A DNA stretch of 21,462 nt from Gryganskiella cystojenkinii. Its lineage: Eukaryota > Mortierellomycota > Mortierellomycetes > Mortierellales > Mortierellaceae. Every line of letters begins with the position of its first letter. The stretch's first letter is position 1. Location: the NCBI GenBank assembly GCA_015852425.1, contig JAAAIG010000637.1, forward strand, positions 1 through 21,462, given 5' to 3'. Below the pieces are notes generated by a model. The model saw nothing but the letters and a program-made list of their open reading frames with translations. It was not told the origin of the DNA and did not search any database. Both the position numbers and the translations under genes were made by a program. Shown here one piece after another: positions 8,241 to 17,302 of this stretch.

Positions 8241-8357
8241 CAATTCCAAAAGGTCTAGCTGATTTTGACACGTTTGCTCTGTGTTAATCCTTGCGGGGCC
8301 GTTGTATTTGTATACAAACGGGTCTTTGAACTGATAAGGACCAGTTATCGCCGCTGC

Positions 8358-9089
8358 TTAGAATGCAACTGTTGGTGCGGCTGGTGCATCAGATAAGGGC
8401 TGGGTTGTTTGCTGGTTCGGTTGAGGGTATGAATGGAGATATTGCGGAGTATATGGGGGGCCAGGATATGGCTGAGGATACTGCTGTGCATTTGGCTGTG
8501 GATAGTGATAATAAGCAATTACTATGGGCTGCTCTCCCACAGGAATGCTTCCATCGCGGGGAACCTGTACTACCAGAGGTACGACCCCATCGTGGGGCAA
8601 TCTTTGCAGAGGGGGCAATGGCTGGGGTATGAAGTGCACGATGTGAGGTGGTATAATTTGACCAGGTCCGCATACAGCAGGTGCGGGGTTCACCACGGGT
8701 TTGTTGAGAGGTCCAGCCCAAAGTGACAGGCCAGCCTCGACGAACATAAACAAGCTGAGAATTCCTCCCATGTAGCCAGCGATTGGGCCACTGCCATATT
8801 CAGGTATTGCTCCTTTGCAAATTTCGTAAGCTGTTGCCAAGGAAAACATGACGAGTGCAAGGCCAATTATCAAGGATGCCCGCAAGTACCGGTGCAGAAA
8901 TGGCTTTCCCCAGATGGCATAGACAAAGGTGGGGAGGAGGATGACGATGAGAACGATACCAATATAGTCTACTACTTCGTCGGACCACCCCGCCATGATG
9001 TAATGTGCTATGAAGGCGGATGTCGTAGCAAGGCTAAAAGCAAGAATCCACATGCGGAACCTGCGAAGATGGGTGGTCCTTGGTAGCAT
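8358..9089 (-). CDS. Four-helix (MARVEL-like) membrane protein with Pro/Tyr-rich tail
   Basis: The single exon encodes 243 residues; ATG at 9089-9087, TAA at 8360-8358. Four hydrophobic helices are visible at about residues 12-31, 39-60, 70-89 and 102-124. The spacing fits the tetraspan MARVEL-type arrangement with both ends in the cytoplasm. An Arg-rich start (RTTHLRRFR) supports a cytoplasmic N-terminus. Residues 125-243 form a tail rich in Pro, Gln and Tyr (YPQPYPGPPYTPQY and similar), likely disordered and able to bind SH3 or WW domains. Fungal MARVEL-like proteins sit in plasma-membrane domains or traffic vesicles; a specific role cannot be read here. The gene follows two other minus-strand surface or secreted genes and, like them, has the dispersed repeat upstream. 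The topology is secure, the family name less so. Confidence 0.75.
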   Translation of the reverse strand: MLPRTTHLRRFRMWILAFSLATTSAFIAHYIMAGWSDEVVDYIGIVLIVILLPTFVYAIWGKPFLHRYLRASLIIGLALVMFSLATAYEICKGAIPEYGSGPIAGYMGGILSLFMFVEAGLSLWAGPLNKPVVNPAPAVCGPGQIIPPHIVHFIPQPLPPLQRLPHDGVVPLVVQVPRDGSIPVGEQPIVIAYYHYPQPNAQQYPQPYPGPPYTPQYLHSYPQPNQQTTQPLSDAPAAPTVAF

Positions 9090-9472
9090 TATTGACTTTT
9101 ATCCTTATGGGTCTGGATTGGTGGCTGGCAGGCGGGAAAAGGTGGAAAAACTAACTAATTGGAAAAAAAAGAGAGAGACAGAAGAGCCATCAAAATTGAA
9201 AGTCGTCCTTCGTGACAATAATTCTGATCATATTGATAGGGGTCTGGACCGTCTGGTCGTCGCTTGATTTTGGTTAAAGTCGACCAAAGAGAGTGGCGGC
9301 GTTTGTTCCTGATTGGCTGCTCTTGTTTGACACGTCGTAACATGCTCTGTCGTTTTGGCTTGTCGGCATCAATCATGGTTGCACGAAGAAAACTTCAAGG
9401 GTGCCGTGGAAATTCAGGGGTAGGGACGTAAAAACAAGCTTTTGTCTTCCTCGGAAATGGAATCGTTCAACT
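9090..9472. other. Upstream region of the four-helix protein gene
   Basis: Holds the 5' leader and promoter of the 8358-9089 gene. No further gene is credible; reading frames here are short and of odd composition. Confidence 0.4.
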
Positions 9473-9525
9473 GGCTTGTGCAGTCACCACGTGGATTTTG
9501 ATCCTCGATGTCGATATGAATTCAA
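9473..9525 (+). repeat. Dispersed repeat, copy 3 (short)
   Basis: It reads GGCTTGTGCAGTCA, then GTGGATTTTGATCC (core 9493-9504) and TCGATGTCG (9505-9513). It matches the first half of copy 1, with a small deletion between the first block and the core. It lies 384-436 bases upstream of the start codon of the four-helix protein. Confidence 0.6.
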
Positions 9526-9769
9526 AAAAAAAAAGCATAACATAGCCCCTTTCCTCTCCCCAAGGGTGAGTGTAAAACACAAGGCAGTTGACGGTGGAAA
9601 GAGGCTTTGTTTTCAGAAGTAAGCTACGTGGTATTTAAGTCTTTCTGTTTCAGGCAAAGAGGTACCCTGACGGCTGTCTAGGACCTTCTAATATGTTGTC
9701 GCGCCGGGTACAATTAGGTGTCATATTAATGTAATCATCTAAGGCATAATAGCATGTTGTTCTAATAGT
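9526..9769. other. Intergenic, nothing recognised
   Basis: No gene, RNA or repeat structure identified apart from a short A-tract at the start. Confidence 0.4.
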
Positions 9770-10048
9770 CTAAAACCTTTTCTTGTTACATTGCCCTTGG
9801 GTCGTCTCCCGGAACCTGAGGGCACCTTGAACGAAGTCGCAAGTATGGTTGAGCGTTTGTTCATTCGTTACTAGAACCGTATTCCAAGGACAGGTCACTA
9901 GGACTTGCAAATCTGGCGTGCTCATATCTCGGATGTGTTGGCGCATGAGAAGAGTCAACCGAGACCCAGATTTGGGCGCTTTGGTATCAAACGCGGTCGT
10001 CATTGAGTCTATCGATTGACATGTCGGAAAGGGTGTGGTTGAGGCCAT
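9770..10048 (-). pseudogene. Possible leucine-rich-repeat protein fragment
   Basis: An open minus-strand stretch of 92 codons contains MSTPDLQVLVTCPWNTVL, which resembles one repeat of the F-box/LRR-like proteins common in these fungi (L-x-x-L-x-x-CP-x-x-x-x-L). It is followed by TCDFVQG and a basic end. Nothing complete precedes or follows it, so if real it is a remnant. A chance open frame is quite possible. Confidence 0.2.
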
Positions 10049-10557
10049 GGGTGGAGTCGAACAGATCTGTGATCATCTACTCAAAGAACAACGAGAGCTT
10101 TTTGGCCGCCGACGCGGCTGCGAATGCTGCAGCTGGGATCAATGGTCAAGCGAATTGGGACGGGACGACGAGGGTGGAACTCGGTGGTCCGGCTGCAGGT
10201 CTCGGACATGGATATGGATACGGAAAGTCTGTCCTTTTCTATGCCAACAAGGCTTGCTCGACAAAGGTCACACCCACAAGGATCCCGGGCCTTCCACTTT
10301 GATGGGTACGGACAAAGAATCGATGGAGGATACAAGACTGGATTCTGCGATCACCAGGATGATGGATACTGAGGATGAGAAGGCGACTTGTGTGTCCTTG
10401 TCGACATCAACGATAGCCGTGTCTGCGCCAAAGCCTCCGATCACTGTGATGTCAACGCCCGCCGCCGCCGCCGCTGTACAGTCTGGCTCAGAGGACGCCA
10501 AAACAAAGTCCATGTCAAGGCCAAGGTCAAGAAAGCTCAGGCTTAGATAAAATGTGC
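10003..10557 (+). pseudogene. Coding-like stretch open in several frames, probable gene remnant
   Basis: All three plus frames have long open segments. One (to 10302) is Ala/Gly-rich with GLGHGYGYGKSVLFYANKAC. A second (10124-10372) holds FHFDGYGQRIDGGYKTGFCD and would continue, after two TGA codons, through CVLVDINDSRVCAKASDHCD to a basic end VHVKAKVKKAQA at TAG 10547. A third is open from 10035 to a TAA at 10550 and ends SMSRPRSRKLRLR. Codons in the second frame after the TGA pair favour C-ending forms (GTC GAC ATC AAC), as in the intact genes, and cysteines recur. I read this as a damaged gene, possibly for a Cys-containing protein, but cannot fix its frame or family. Confidence 0.25.
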
Positions 10558-10560
10558 ACT

Positions 10561-11106
10561 CAATCTTCTCCCCCCCAAGCCAAAACAAATAAAAAACCTC
10601 CTCCTCTCCTCCTCTCCTCCTCTCCCACTCTTCCCCCTTTTCTTTACCCCGTCCCCAGCTTTCGTTAGAGCCGGATGAAAATTCTCGTTTCTTGATGAGC
10701 GAGGTTGTTTTTCATCTGCCATTGTACATATTTATTATTAAAAAAAAGATAAGGGAGTGCGTTGATATGTAGCTGTTTTCTGGTTGGTTCTGCAGAGTGG
10801 AGCGAAGTACCGTGGAAAAAGATAAACGGTGTACTCCAGTAGCTCTGGGATGGCAAAGACGGCCTCCAAGGTTGATTGTGGTGGCATCGTCGGCTGCTGC
10901 TCTCGAATAATATTAGAGAGAGTGATGAATGCAAAGTAAAGAAAATGAGTAAGAAAAAATAATAAGTGGAACTTTTACTATAAGCTGCGGGAAAAAAATA
11001 CACATGGAGCGTTGGTTGTCGCTCGCCACTCTTCTTTTCGTCCTTGGAGTTTTGTGCGCGTTTATTTTGCCACCGCGTTGTTTATTCCCGTTTGTGTCTT
11101 CCGCAA
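10561..11106. other. Intergenic with CTCCT repeat
   Basis: A tandem CTCCT-type pyrimidine repeat occupies about 10596-10627. The rest is the 3' flank of the Nudix gene. A 112-codon minus-strand open frame (10665-11003) is Phe/Ser-rich from pyrimidine sequence and is not credible as protein. Confidence 0.4.
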
Positions 11107-11925
11107 TTAAATAGCTACACTGGCTTCGAACAGTTTCGTCAAGTCATGATCCTCCAGGAGACGTGTCATGGGATCGAACAAGGGACGATAGGGACCTTTG
11201 TCGTTCTGAAGTTCATCCTGTGTGATCCACTCCCAACGCTCACATTTCAGTGGTTCCATGATCTAAAAGTCAAGAAAAGGATTTTCAGTGCTAGAGAACC
11301 TATTGTACATCATATTTTTATGGTATGTGTGTGTGTGTGTGGGGGGGTCACATTGATAGTAAAACGCGCAAAGAGAACGGGAAAGGATTGCCTCTTTTTT
11401 TTATCTCTTTTACCTTCGCCACCGGATCTCCTCCGATCGTGGCGACCATAAAAATGTCGACAAAGTGGCGCCCCGACTCGGCCAGAATGTTGTTGTTGGC
11501 AGTGAAGAATTGAACAGACCCCTCATGGAGGACAATATCAGTTTCTTCAAAGGTTTCGCCTGAAAAAAAGGAAAAAGAGAGGAAAAAGGAGTGAGATGAT
11601 TGCGCTGTCCATCTTCTTGAAATGAGTGTTGGATTTTTTTTGGTCTTTAGCCGAAAACTTACGTGCGCCGCATTCTTCGAATGACTCGCCATAATCAAGA
11701 AATCCTCCGGGGATCTGCCAAGTGCCTACAAAGACAGGGCATATTTTTAATACATCAAAGATCATTTGCGCGAAATGAGGAGTGCTGCGGATAGCGTTGA
11801 ATATAAACTAGCAAAGTACCTGGACTGTGGCTGCCAATCCGCTTTCCTACAAGCAGTTTACCCTTGTGGAAGATCATGACGCCGAGGCCGACTTCGACAT
11901 TCTTGGGCGTTGTGGTGTTTGTCAT
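11107..11925 (-). CDS. Nudix hydrolase, NUDT15/MTH2-like (four exons)
   Basis: Exons on the minus strand are 11925-11820, 11725-11663, 11559-11414 and 11262-11107, joined by GT-AG introns of 94, 103 and 151 bases. They total 471 bases and encode 156 residues. The protein starts MTNTTTPKNVEVGLGV and contains the Nudix box, G-x5-E-x7-RE-x2-EE, read as GFLDYGESFEECGA joined across intron 2 to RETFEETD. The Arg codon of RE is itself split by the intron. The glycine usually near the end of the box is Asp. The surrounding pattern (GKRIGSHSPGTWQIPGG before the box, KCERWEWITQDEL after it) is that of the NUDT15/MTH2 group of small nucleotide pyrophosphatases, which hydrolyse modified or canonical nucleoside triphosphates to monophosphates. 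No targeting peptide is seen, so it is probably cytosolic. Intron 3 carries a TG/G microsatellite. Confidence 0.9.
11326..11347. repeat. TG microsatellite followed by G-run
   Basis: About eight TG units run directly into seven G. The tract lies inside intron 3 of the Nudix gene. Confidence 0.8.
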
Positions 11926-12519
11926 TTTTTCTTTGGACGACGGGTGTGGGGATGGCACAGATCGGAGAAGGTGTGTTGAAAGTGGAGATGGAGAAAAGTA
12001 GAAAGGAGAAACGAAAATCGTCCTCGGGTGGCCAAGTTTTAGCAAGTGTGGCTATGCTTCCAAAATCGACACGGTGTGAGCATTATTGAGGACGGAAGTT
12101 CAAATTTTGAGCAAACATGTTTATTTTTCGCTTTGCCATGTAGAAAGTAGATTCCTTGCTTCCTATTTTTCTACTCTTTCTCTGATGCTGAGGTGCACCT
12201 GATGCTTAGGTTGCTCGAACGCTCCTCGTTCACTTTAGCAGAAAGGGTCATTTAGCGCCCAGTTGCTGCGCCATGTTGATCCGCTGCTATCCAGCTCCAT
12301 GATCCGGAGAATGAAGTCTCCTTAGAAACGTGCGTGCAAGGGTTAAAAGAGAGTCGCGACTGTTGTGCTACTGCGATCGGAGGCACAATCAAAATTGAAC
12401 ATCGACCCCATTTGCATTCATGGCAATCAATAAATATTCAGATTCAAGTTGCTATCGGACCATGAGGATACGGTAAGGAGAACAAACCGATCAAAGGGAC
12501 GCGCGACTTTAAACGTTAG
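11926..12519. promoter_or_regulatory. Upstream region of the Nudix gene
   Basis: The Nudix and F-box/WD40 genes diverge from a 1-kb gap, and this is the half nearest the Nudix gene. On the minus strand the 100 bases above its ATG are C/T-rich. No TATA box or gene is evident. Confidence 0.35.
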
Positions 12520-12690
12520 GTTGACACAACCTAGTAATGACTTTGCCTTTCCGTTTGGGGGTGGTTAAGGGTTCATGGCGAGCTTTGTGCCCAAGAGGCG
12601 ATGTACTTCATTCCAGCCTGAGAAGCTGGAGTCTTTGTCAGAGAACACAATATGAAATCCATGAAATCTGGGGATGCCCTTGGAGGGAGA
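12520..12690 (-). pseudogene. Ty3/gypsy integrase core remnant
   Basis: On the minus strand, 12645-12568 reads FSDKDSSFSG then WNEVHRLLGTKLAMN. This matches the integrase catalytic-core pattern of Ty3/gypsy elements, (V/I)-SD-(R/K)-D-x-x-F-x-x-x-x-W-x-x-L-x-x-x-LGTKL-x-M(S/N). The Asp in SDKD would be the second catalytic acid. Just beyond the stop at 12567-12565, the same frame continues PPPNGKAKS, close to the usual HPQT(D/N)GQ(A/T)E segment. No long terminal repeats or other polyprotein parts are visible. It is a short, dead fragment lying 250-420 bases above the start of the F-box/WD40 gene. Confidence 0.55.
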
Positions 12691-12942
12691 CCAATGAAAA
12701 TGGGGTCTTCTTCTCGGATCGGCGATGCCTGACAGCACTCGTCTCGAACCCAGAACAAAAGTGCCCGCCACCAACCCCCCCCCCCAGCCCAGTCTTAAGG
12801 GCCTTTTCTGTATTTTGGACTCCGCTTTGTCAAGCGTTGATGCATCAAAAGTCAAATTGTTACCATTTCTTCTCTTTGCTCAACTTTGTCATCACTCAGA
12901 AACCCTTTTCTTCACTCCTTCTCTTGTATAACATAACCAAAA
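12691..12942 (+). promoter_or_regulatory. Proximal promoter and leader of the F-box/WD40 gene
   Basis: A C-run lies at about 12775-12785, and a CT-rich tract (about 12865-12928) runs to the start codon. The ATG has a favourable context, CCAAAAATGGC. No TATA box is obvious. Confidence 0.4.
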
Positions 12943-15014
12943 ATGGCGCCCTCTTCATCACTGACGCCGAGAGGAAAGGTCAAGGCTGCCGATCGCCTCT
13001 CTCAACTACCCCTCGAACTCGCATTCCTCGTCCTCACTCGACTCTCCTACCGAGGACTCACGGCCATGGCCCGTGTCAGCCATTACTGGAGAGAACTCAC
13101 TTTCCAGCAGGGCGGTGTCCTCTGGTACAAGCTCTGTCGACACCACGGTTTCATTCTTTTTCCTCTCGTCCAAGAACAACAACCACCAATCCCTGCACAC
13201 AATATACACATGGACAATGTCCTCCACTCTCGGCCCGGTTTGGGCCGGGCATTGATTCAGAGTCAGCACCGACTGAGCACCAATGACGGCAGCAACCTTT
13301 CCAATGATAACTCACCACAGCCAGCACCGGTAGTACCCCATGCCTCTGCAAGACTGGCCCGAGGAAAGTTCGAGAACTGGCGAGAGTACTTTGAGACGTC
13401 CATGTTACTCGAACGGGAATGGATCGCAGGTCGACCTCAAATTCGAGAACTGCGAGGACATGAGAATGCAGTCCTATGCATCAAATCCCTAAAACGGTCG
13501 AACCGAATCGTCAGCGGAGACCAATTGGGTCACATTCGAGTGTGGTGCTCCCTCACAGGCAGGTGTCTACGCATCCTCAAGAAACACTTGATGGGCGTCT
13601 CCTGTCTATCCGTCCAGGGCGAGTTTCTCCTAAGTGGATCGTGGGTAGGTTTATTTTTCTCTTTTTTGTTTGGTCCTCTGAAAACCAGTCAAACTGCTCT
13701 GGCAGCTATTATGCGTATGAGGGACGAACTTTTTTTAACACTTGTCTTCCCTCTCTTTTTCATAATAGGACAGTACCGTGATCGTCTGGAGGCAGCTGCA
13801 AAGTCCACCATATCTCAAACCTGTCAAGATCATGGACCTGGGTGAACAAGTCATGGCCATGGATCTCGACAAGGATATGAACCTCGCTATTGGCGCCGTC
13901 AGTGGCGTGGTCAAGATTATCTCCATCGGGACTTATTCCGTTCTTAGGACTTTTCACCCAGGAAACATACCCAACCTCTGTACCGCCGTTGCATTGAATC
14001 AAAAGACCATTGAGGCCACCGTCGGTGCGGTCTATTATACCTGGGATCGCCACACAGGTGAACCGATTACATGCATGACGGATTCGAGCGTCAAGGATTT
14101 CTCGTGTATGAAGATTGACAAGTCCAAGAGAGTCATCTTTACAGGTTCACAGGATGCCAAAGTCAGAATCTACAGTTGGGGAACGAAACCGATTTTGCTG
14201 CGACAGTATGGAGGGCATAGTGGCGGTATTCGATGCCTCACTCTTCAGGACAACATGTTGCTTACAGGATCTGGGGACAAGGTAAGCACGCCTTTGAAAG
14301 GCTGAAAAGACGTATTTGATAGAGCTGTCCCCTAAAAAAATCATTGTTTTATTTCGCATTCTTCCTTAGACTGTCAGGATTGTGTTCAGGGAACGCTATG
14401 CTCCGTCGTCGGTTGAGACTGCGCCAGAGTCAGGCAGCTATCGGGAAGAAGGTGTCGTGGATGGATCGCCAGCACCAGTGTCTTTGATTCACCCTTCGAA
14501 CGTCAATGCCATCGATTCCGACTGCAGCATGTTGGTCACAGGATCGGATGATGGCGTTATTAGGATCTTTGATTTCGGCAGCGATCTCTGGCGCCCACCT
14601 TCGCCTTCGTCTCCTCGACTCTGTGGTCAAGCCTCTTTAGTCTCGGCAGCCTCTCCAAGCTGTGTCTTGATGAAGAGACCTGGTGGCTCCAAAGCCTCTG
14701 TCGGAAACCGTCGACAGACCTGGGGTGAAAGCGCACTGGCTGTTTTGACTCGGGCTCGCGAGTTGCAAGAGGAAGAGGATGAAGAGTCCACGGATGTATC
14801 GACCTCGCCAACATCGCCATCATCAGCGGGAGGAGTTTGGATGGATGTGGACGAAATTTATGACAAGATGATAGAGTGGGATATGCGACCAGTCAGTCAA
14901 GGTTCCTCTCCGAAACATACACTCAACCTGGCATTGCATATGATGGCTCAATCAGATCCACCGACCATTCTTTTGGATAGTACATTGTTTCCTCATCGAT
15001 TCGGATTGCAATAA
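12943..15014 (+). CDS. F-box/WD40 repeat protein (three exons)
   Basis: Exons 12943-13644, 13769-14281 and 14370-15014 (introns of 124 and 88 bases, both phase 0) encode 619 residues. An F-box lies at about residues 18-60 (LSQLPLELAFLVLTRLSYRG, then VSHYWREL and LWYKL). It would dock the protein to Skp1 of an SCF ubiquitin ligase. Seven WD40-like blades follow from about residue 170, recognisable by LRGHENAVLCI/IRVW, SGSW/STVIVW, AIGAVSGVVKI, YYTWDRHTG, FTGSQDAKVRIYSW, YGGHSGGIRCL/TGSGDKTVRIVF and VTGSDDGVIRIFDF. They should form one propeller that selects substrates. The C-terminal 150 residues are Ser/Pro/Glu-rich and end in a helical segment. Both introns fall just before the last strand of a WD blade. 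Its target is unknown; similarity to a named F-box/WD protein could not be decided. Confidence 0.9.
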
Positions 15015-15058
15015 TAAAAAATCGACGTCTATGAGAGATATGTACTCTTTTTTTTTTC
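15015..15058. other. 44-base gap between convergent genes
   Basis: The stop codons of two convergent genes lie only 44 bases apart, with AATAAA-like sequence (AATAATAAAAAA) on the plus side and a T-tract at 15048-15057. The two 3' UTRs must overlap or be extremely short. Confidence 0.7.
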
Positions 15059-16948
15059 TCACCACCAGTCAAAATCCAAAGCATCTGACGAAGAGGTTGA
15101 ATTCAACCGTTGGGGTGGGTATTCTTTGTATCTCGTGACTCCACTCATGCCATGCCCGCGTTCGGTCCAAAACCGAGGTTGATATTGGGTTTCAAACAGG
15201 GGCCAGTTGGACCTCATCCAGTCATATTCCCGCTGGGCCAAGACCTGTGATCGCGCCCAATCGATGTAGCGGATTTTTCGCATCGATTTGAGATCCTTCA
15301 AAAGGCTTAACCCGCTCGCCAAACTCATGTCAAGGCCTTGGTAAGGGTCCTTTTGGAAGCGATTACGAATCGTAATCGAGGGTTGAATGGATCGACTCCG
15401 AGTGCGGTGATTGAATTCATAACACTGGACACCGAGCGAGATCTCGACCAGGTTTGAGAGTCGAGCCAGACGTGATAGGACATGGAGCTGCAAGGCGCGT
15501 CCTTGTTCTTGGATCATCATCGTATCCCATCCAGGGATCCTTTCCCTCAAATTGGGTACGCCTTCGGTCCATTTCTTTAACGTCGGCTCAGGGATCCCAC
15601 CAATGATACACTTGAAGGATTCTAGTTCGTGACAGATCCAATCCTCGGATGAGAGCGCCACGTCGCTCGCCATCAAAAAATAGCACTCCATCCTGAAATG
15701 ACCAAAACTTGGTATGAGGTCCAATCGTTTCAGCTTCGACGCTGAGCACAAGAATTGTTGGATCATCGGGCTCAAAAACGCTGCACAGTTACTGATCCGT
15801 AAGTTCTCCAAAGTGGTACTGTGTTCCAAGACGGCGGCGATGGTCAGATGGTCGATTGAGATACCTTTGTGATTTGCGAGTCCGATAGTCTTCCAACCCT
15901 GAGGACAGCCGAAATGATTGATAAACTCTGCAAGCGCCTCATCCACCCAGGGTGAAGGCGAGGTGATGATGACGTTCAACTCTTCTAGGTGAGTAGGACG
16001 ACGGTCCTTGGGTGGACGTTGTTGACGGTCTCTTAATAAAAGCTGCAAGATTCTGAAATCCGTGCTCATACCTCCTTGAAACGATATCGCGCTCAGCCGA
16101 TCCAAGAACGATCCGGTCATGAAAGCAGGCGGTGGAGCAGCGGCAAAGTCGATGTGGGCGACGTCCCTGTTGTTGACATGGGTGTAGCTGTCGACTGCTC
16201 TGCAGGTAGAAATCATTTCTCGAATGGCATCCATTGACTTCTGGCCTCTGTCACGCTCACGCTCAATATCGTTACTCCACAATGAAGCCACACTGTCAGA
16301 CTTGACTATTAGTCTATCCAATGAAGGTGGTAAGCCTGTAGCGAGCAGCTGCACTCTGTCTTGGAGTCGAAACGCTCGCGGGTCTGAGAGCTCGGTTTCG
16401 TCAATGGTGAACCTCTTAAGCCGGGTCAGTCTTTGAATAAGGTCAAGAATGGGTCGGAAACCCGGTGTCGGTGGGATTGCTTGCAACCATGAAAATGAGA
16501 ATGCCGATGACTCTGGTAGAGCGATATCATTGGTTTGTAGTTGTTCCAGCCCAACACATAGCTCCTGTAGGTGATTCAATCCGTCTCCTCCTCGCTGTTG
16601 TTCTTGAAGGTCGGCTCGGACGAAAATATCAAGAAGACCATAGCACCGGACCCTTAGTGTTCGAATCCGATGTAGGTTTCGGGACAGGGACGTAATAGCT
16701 GTCACGGAATCCTCTGACTCACGGACAGTTGACTCCCTGTTGGAGTTGCATATGACTAGCGACCGGAGGAAGGTCATGGAGGGGCCGGCGGGATCTCCTT
16801 TAATTTCGAGCGTGTGGAAGATCCTGTCGACCAATCGCTCATGCCAGTATTTGCTGACGAGGGCGGTCATGCAGAGGTCGTGTTTCGTGAGGTAGGAGAG
16901 GATCATCTCCTGCAGTTCGGGAGGGAGATCACACAGAGCGGGAGTCAT
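15059..16948 (-). CDS. F-box protein with leucine-rich-repeat-like region
   Basis: The single exon encodes 629 residues. I chose the ATG at 16948-16946 because the F-box begins immediately: MTPALCDLPPELQEMILSYL, then KHDLCMTALVSKYWHERL and IFHTLEI. The same frame is open about 170 bases further up, but it runs through T-tract sequence typical of a leader. The rest is an irregular series of leucine-rich units (such as LKRFTIDETELSD, LENLRISNCAAFLSP, LKRLDLIPSFGHF, LVEISLGVQCYEF), as in the many F-box proteins of early-diverging fungi that form an LRR-like solenoid. It would act as the substrate adaptor of an SCF ubiquitin ligase. The protein ends DALDFDWW. The substrate cannot be predicted. 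It converges on the F-box/WD40 gene. Confidence 0.88.
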   Translation of the reverse strand: MTPALCDLPPELQEMILSYLTKHDLCMTALVSKYWHERLVDRIFHTLEIKGDPAGPSMTFLRSLVICNSNRESTVRESEDSVTAITSLSRNLHRIRTLRVRCYGLLDIFVRADLQEQQRGGDGLNHLQELCVGLEQLQTNDIALPESSAFSFSWLQAIPPTPGFRPILDLIQRLTRLKRFTIDETELSDPRAFRLQDRVQLLATGLPPSLDRLIVKSDSVASLWSNDIERERDRGQKSMDAIREMISTCRAVDSYTHVNNRDVAHIDFAAAPPPAFMTGSFLDRLSAISFQGGMSTDFRILQLLLRDRQQRPPKDRRPTHLEELNVIITSPSPWVDEALAEFINHFGCPQGWKTIGLANHKGISIDHLTIAAVLEHSTTLENLRISNCAAFLSPMIQQFLCSASKLKRLDLIPSFGHFRMECYFLMASDVALSSEDWICHELESFKCIIGGIPEPTLKKWTEGVPNLRERIPGWDTMMIQEQGRALQLHVLSRLARLSNLVEISLGVQCYEFNHRTRSRSIQPSITIRNRFQKDPYQGLDMSLASGLSLLKDLKSMRKIRYIDWARSQVLAQREYDWMRSNWPLFETQYQPRFWTERGHGMSGVTRYKEYPPQRLNSTSSSDALDFDWW

Positions 16949-17302
16949 TCGTCGCGGTGTGGGGATGATTCGGCAGTGGGTGTCCTGAAGTTCAGTCGCC
17001 AATTTAAAAAAAAAAAAATGGCAAATGAGAAAAAAGAATGATTTGAATGAAGTGCTGCGCGGCTTTGCCTTTTTTTGGGCTGGAGTCGAAAGAGCCAAAA
17101 TATTGGTGGCGTTCATCTATGTCATGTGATCCTTGGGGTGTGTGACCGCCGTAAAGTTTTCAGAACGCGAAGAGGGTACATCAGAAAATGCATCAGGATT
17201 AACTATCATTCTCATTTTCTCATTCTTACTTTATCCCTCACTCGCTTTTACTCGGTCCATCCCAGAATCAAAGGCGGCAGCATGGAGTCAATAGCAATGT
17301 AG
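16949..17302. other. Gap between divergent F-box genes
   Basis: Contains the leader of the 15059-16948 gene (A-tract 17007-17018 on the plus strand, T-rich on the minus) and sequence upstream of the F-box relic. No separate gene is visible. Confidence 0.4.

Noticed and set aside
10665..11003. Minus-strand open frame of 112 codons
   Set aside because: Phe/Ser/Tyr-rich composition arises from pyrimidine-rich untranslated sequence; no signal, domain or splice support.
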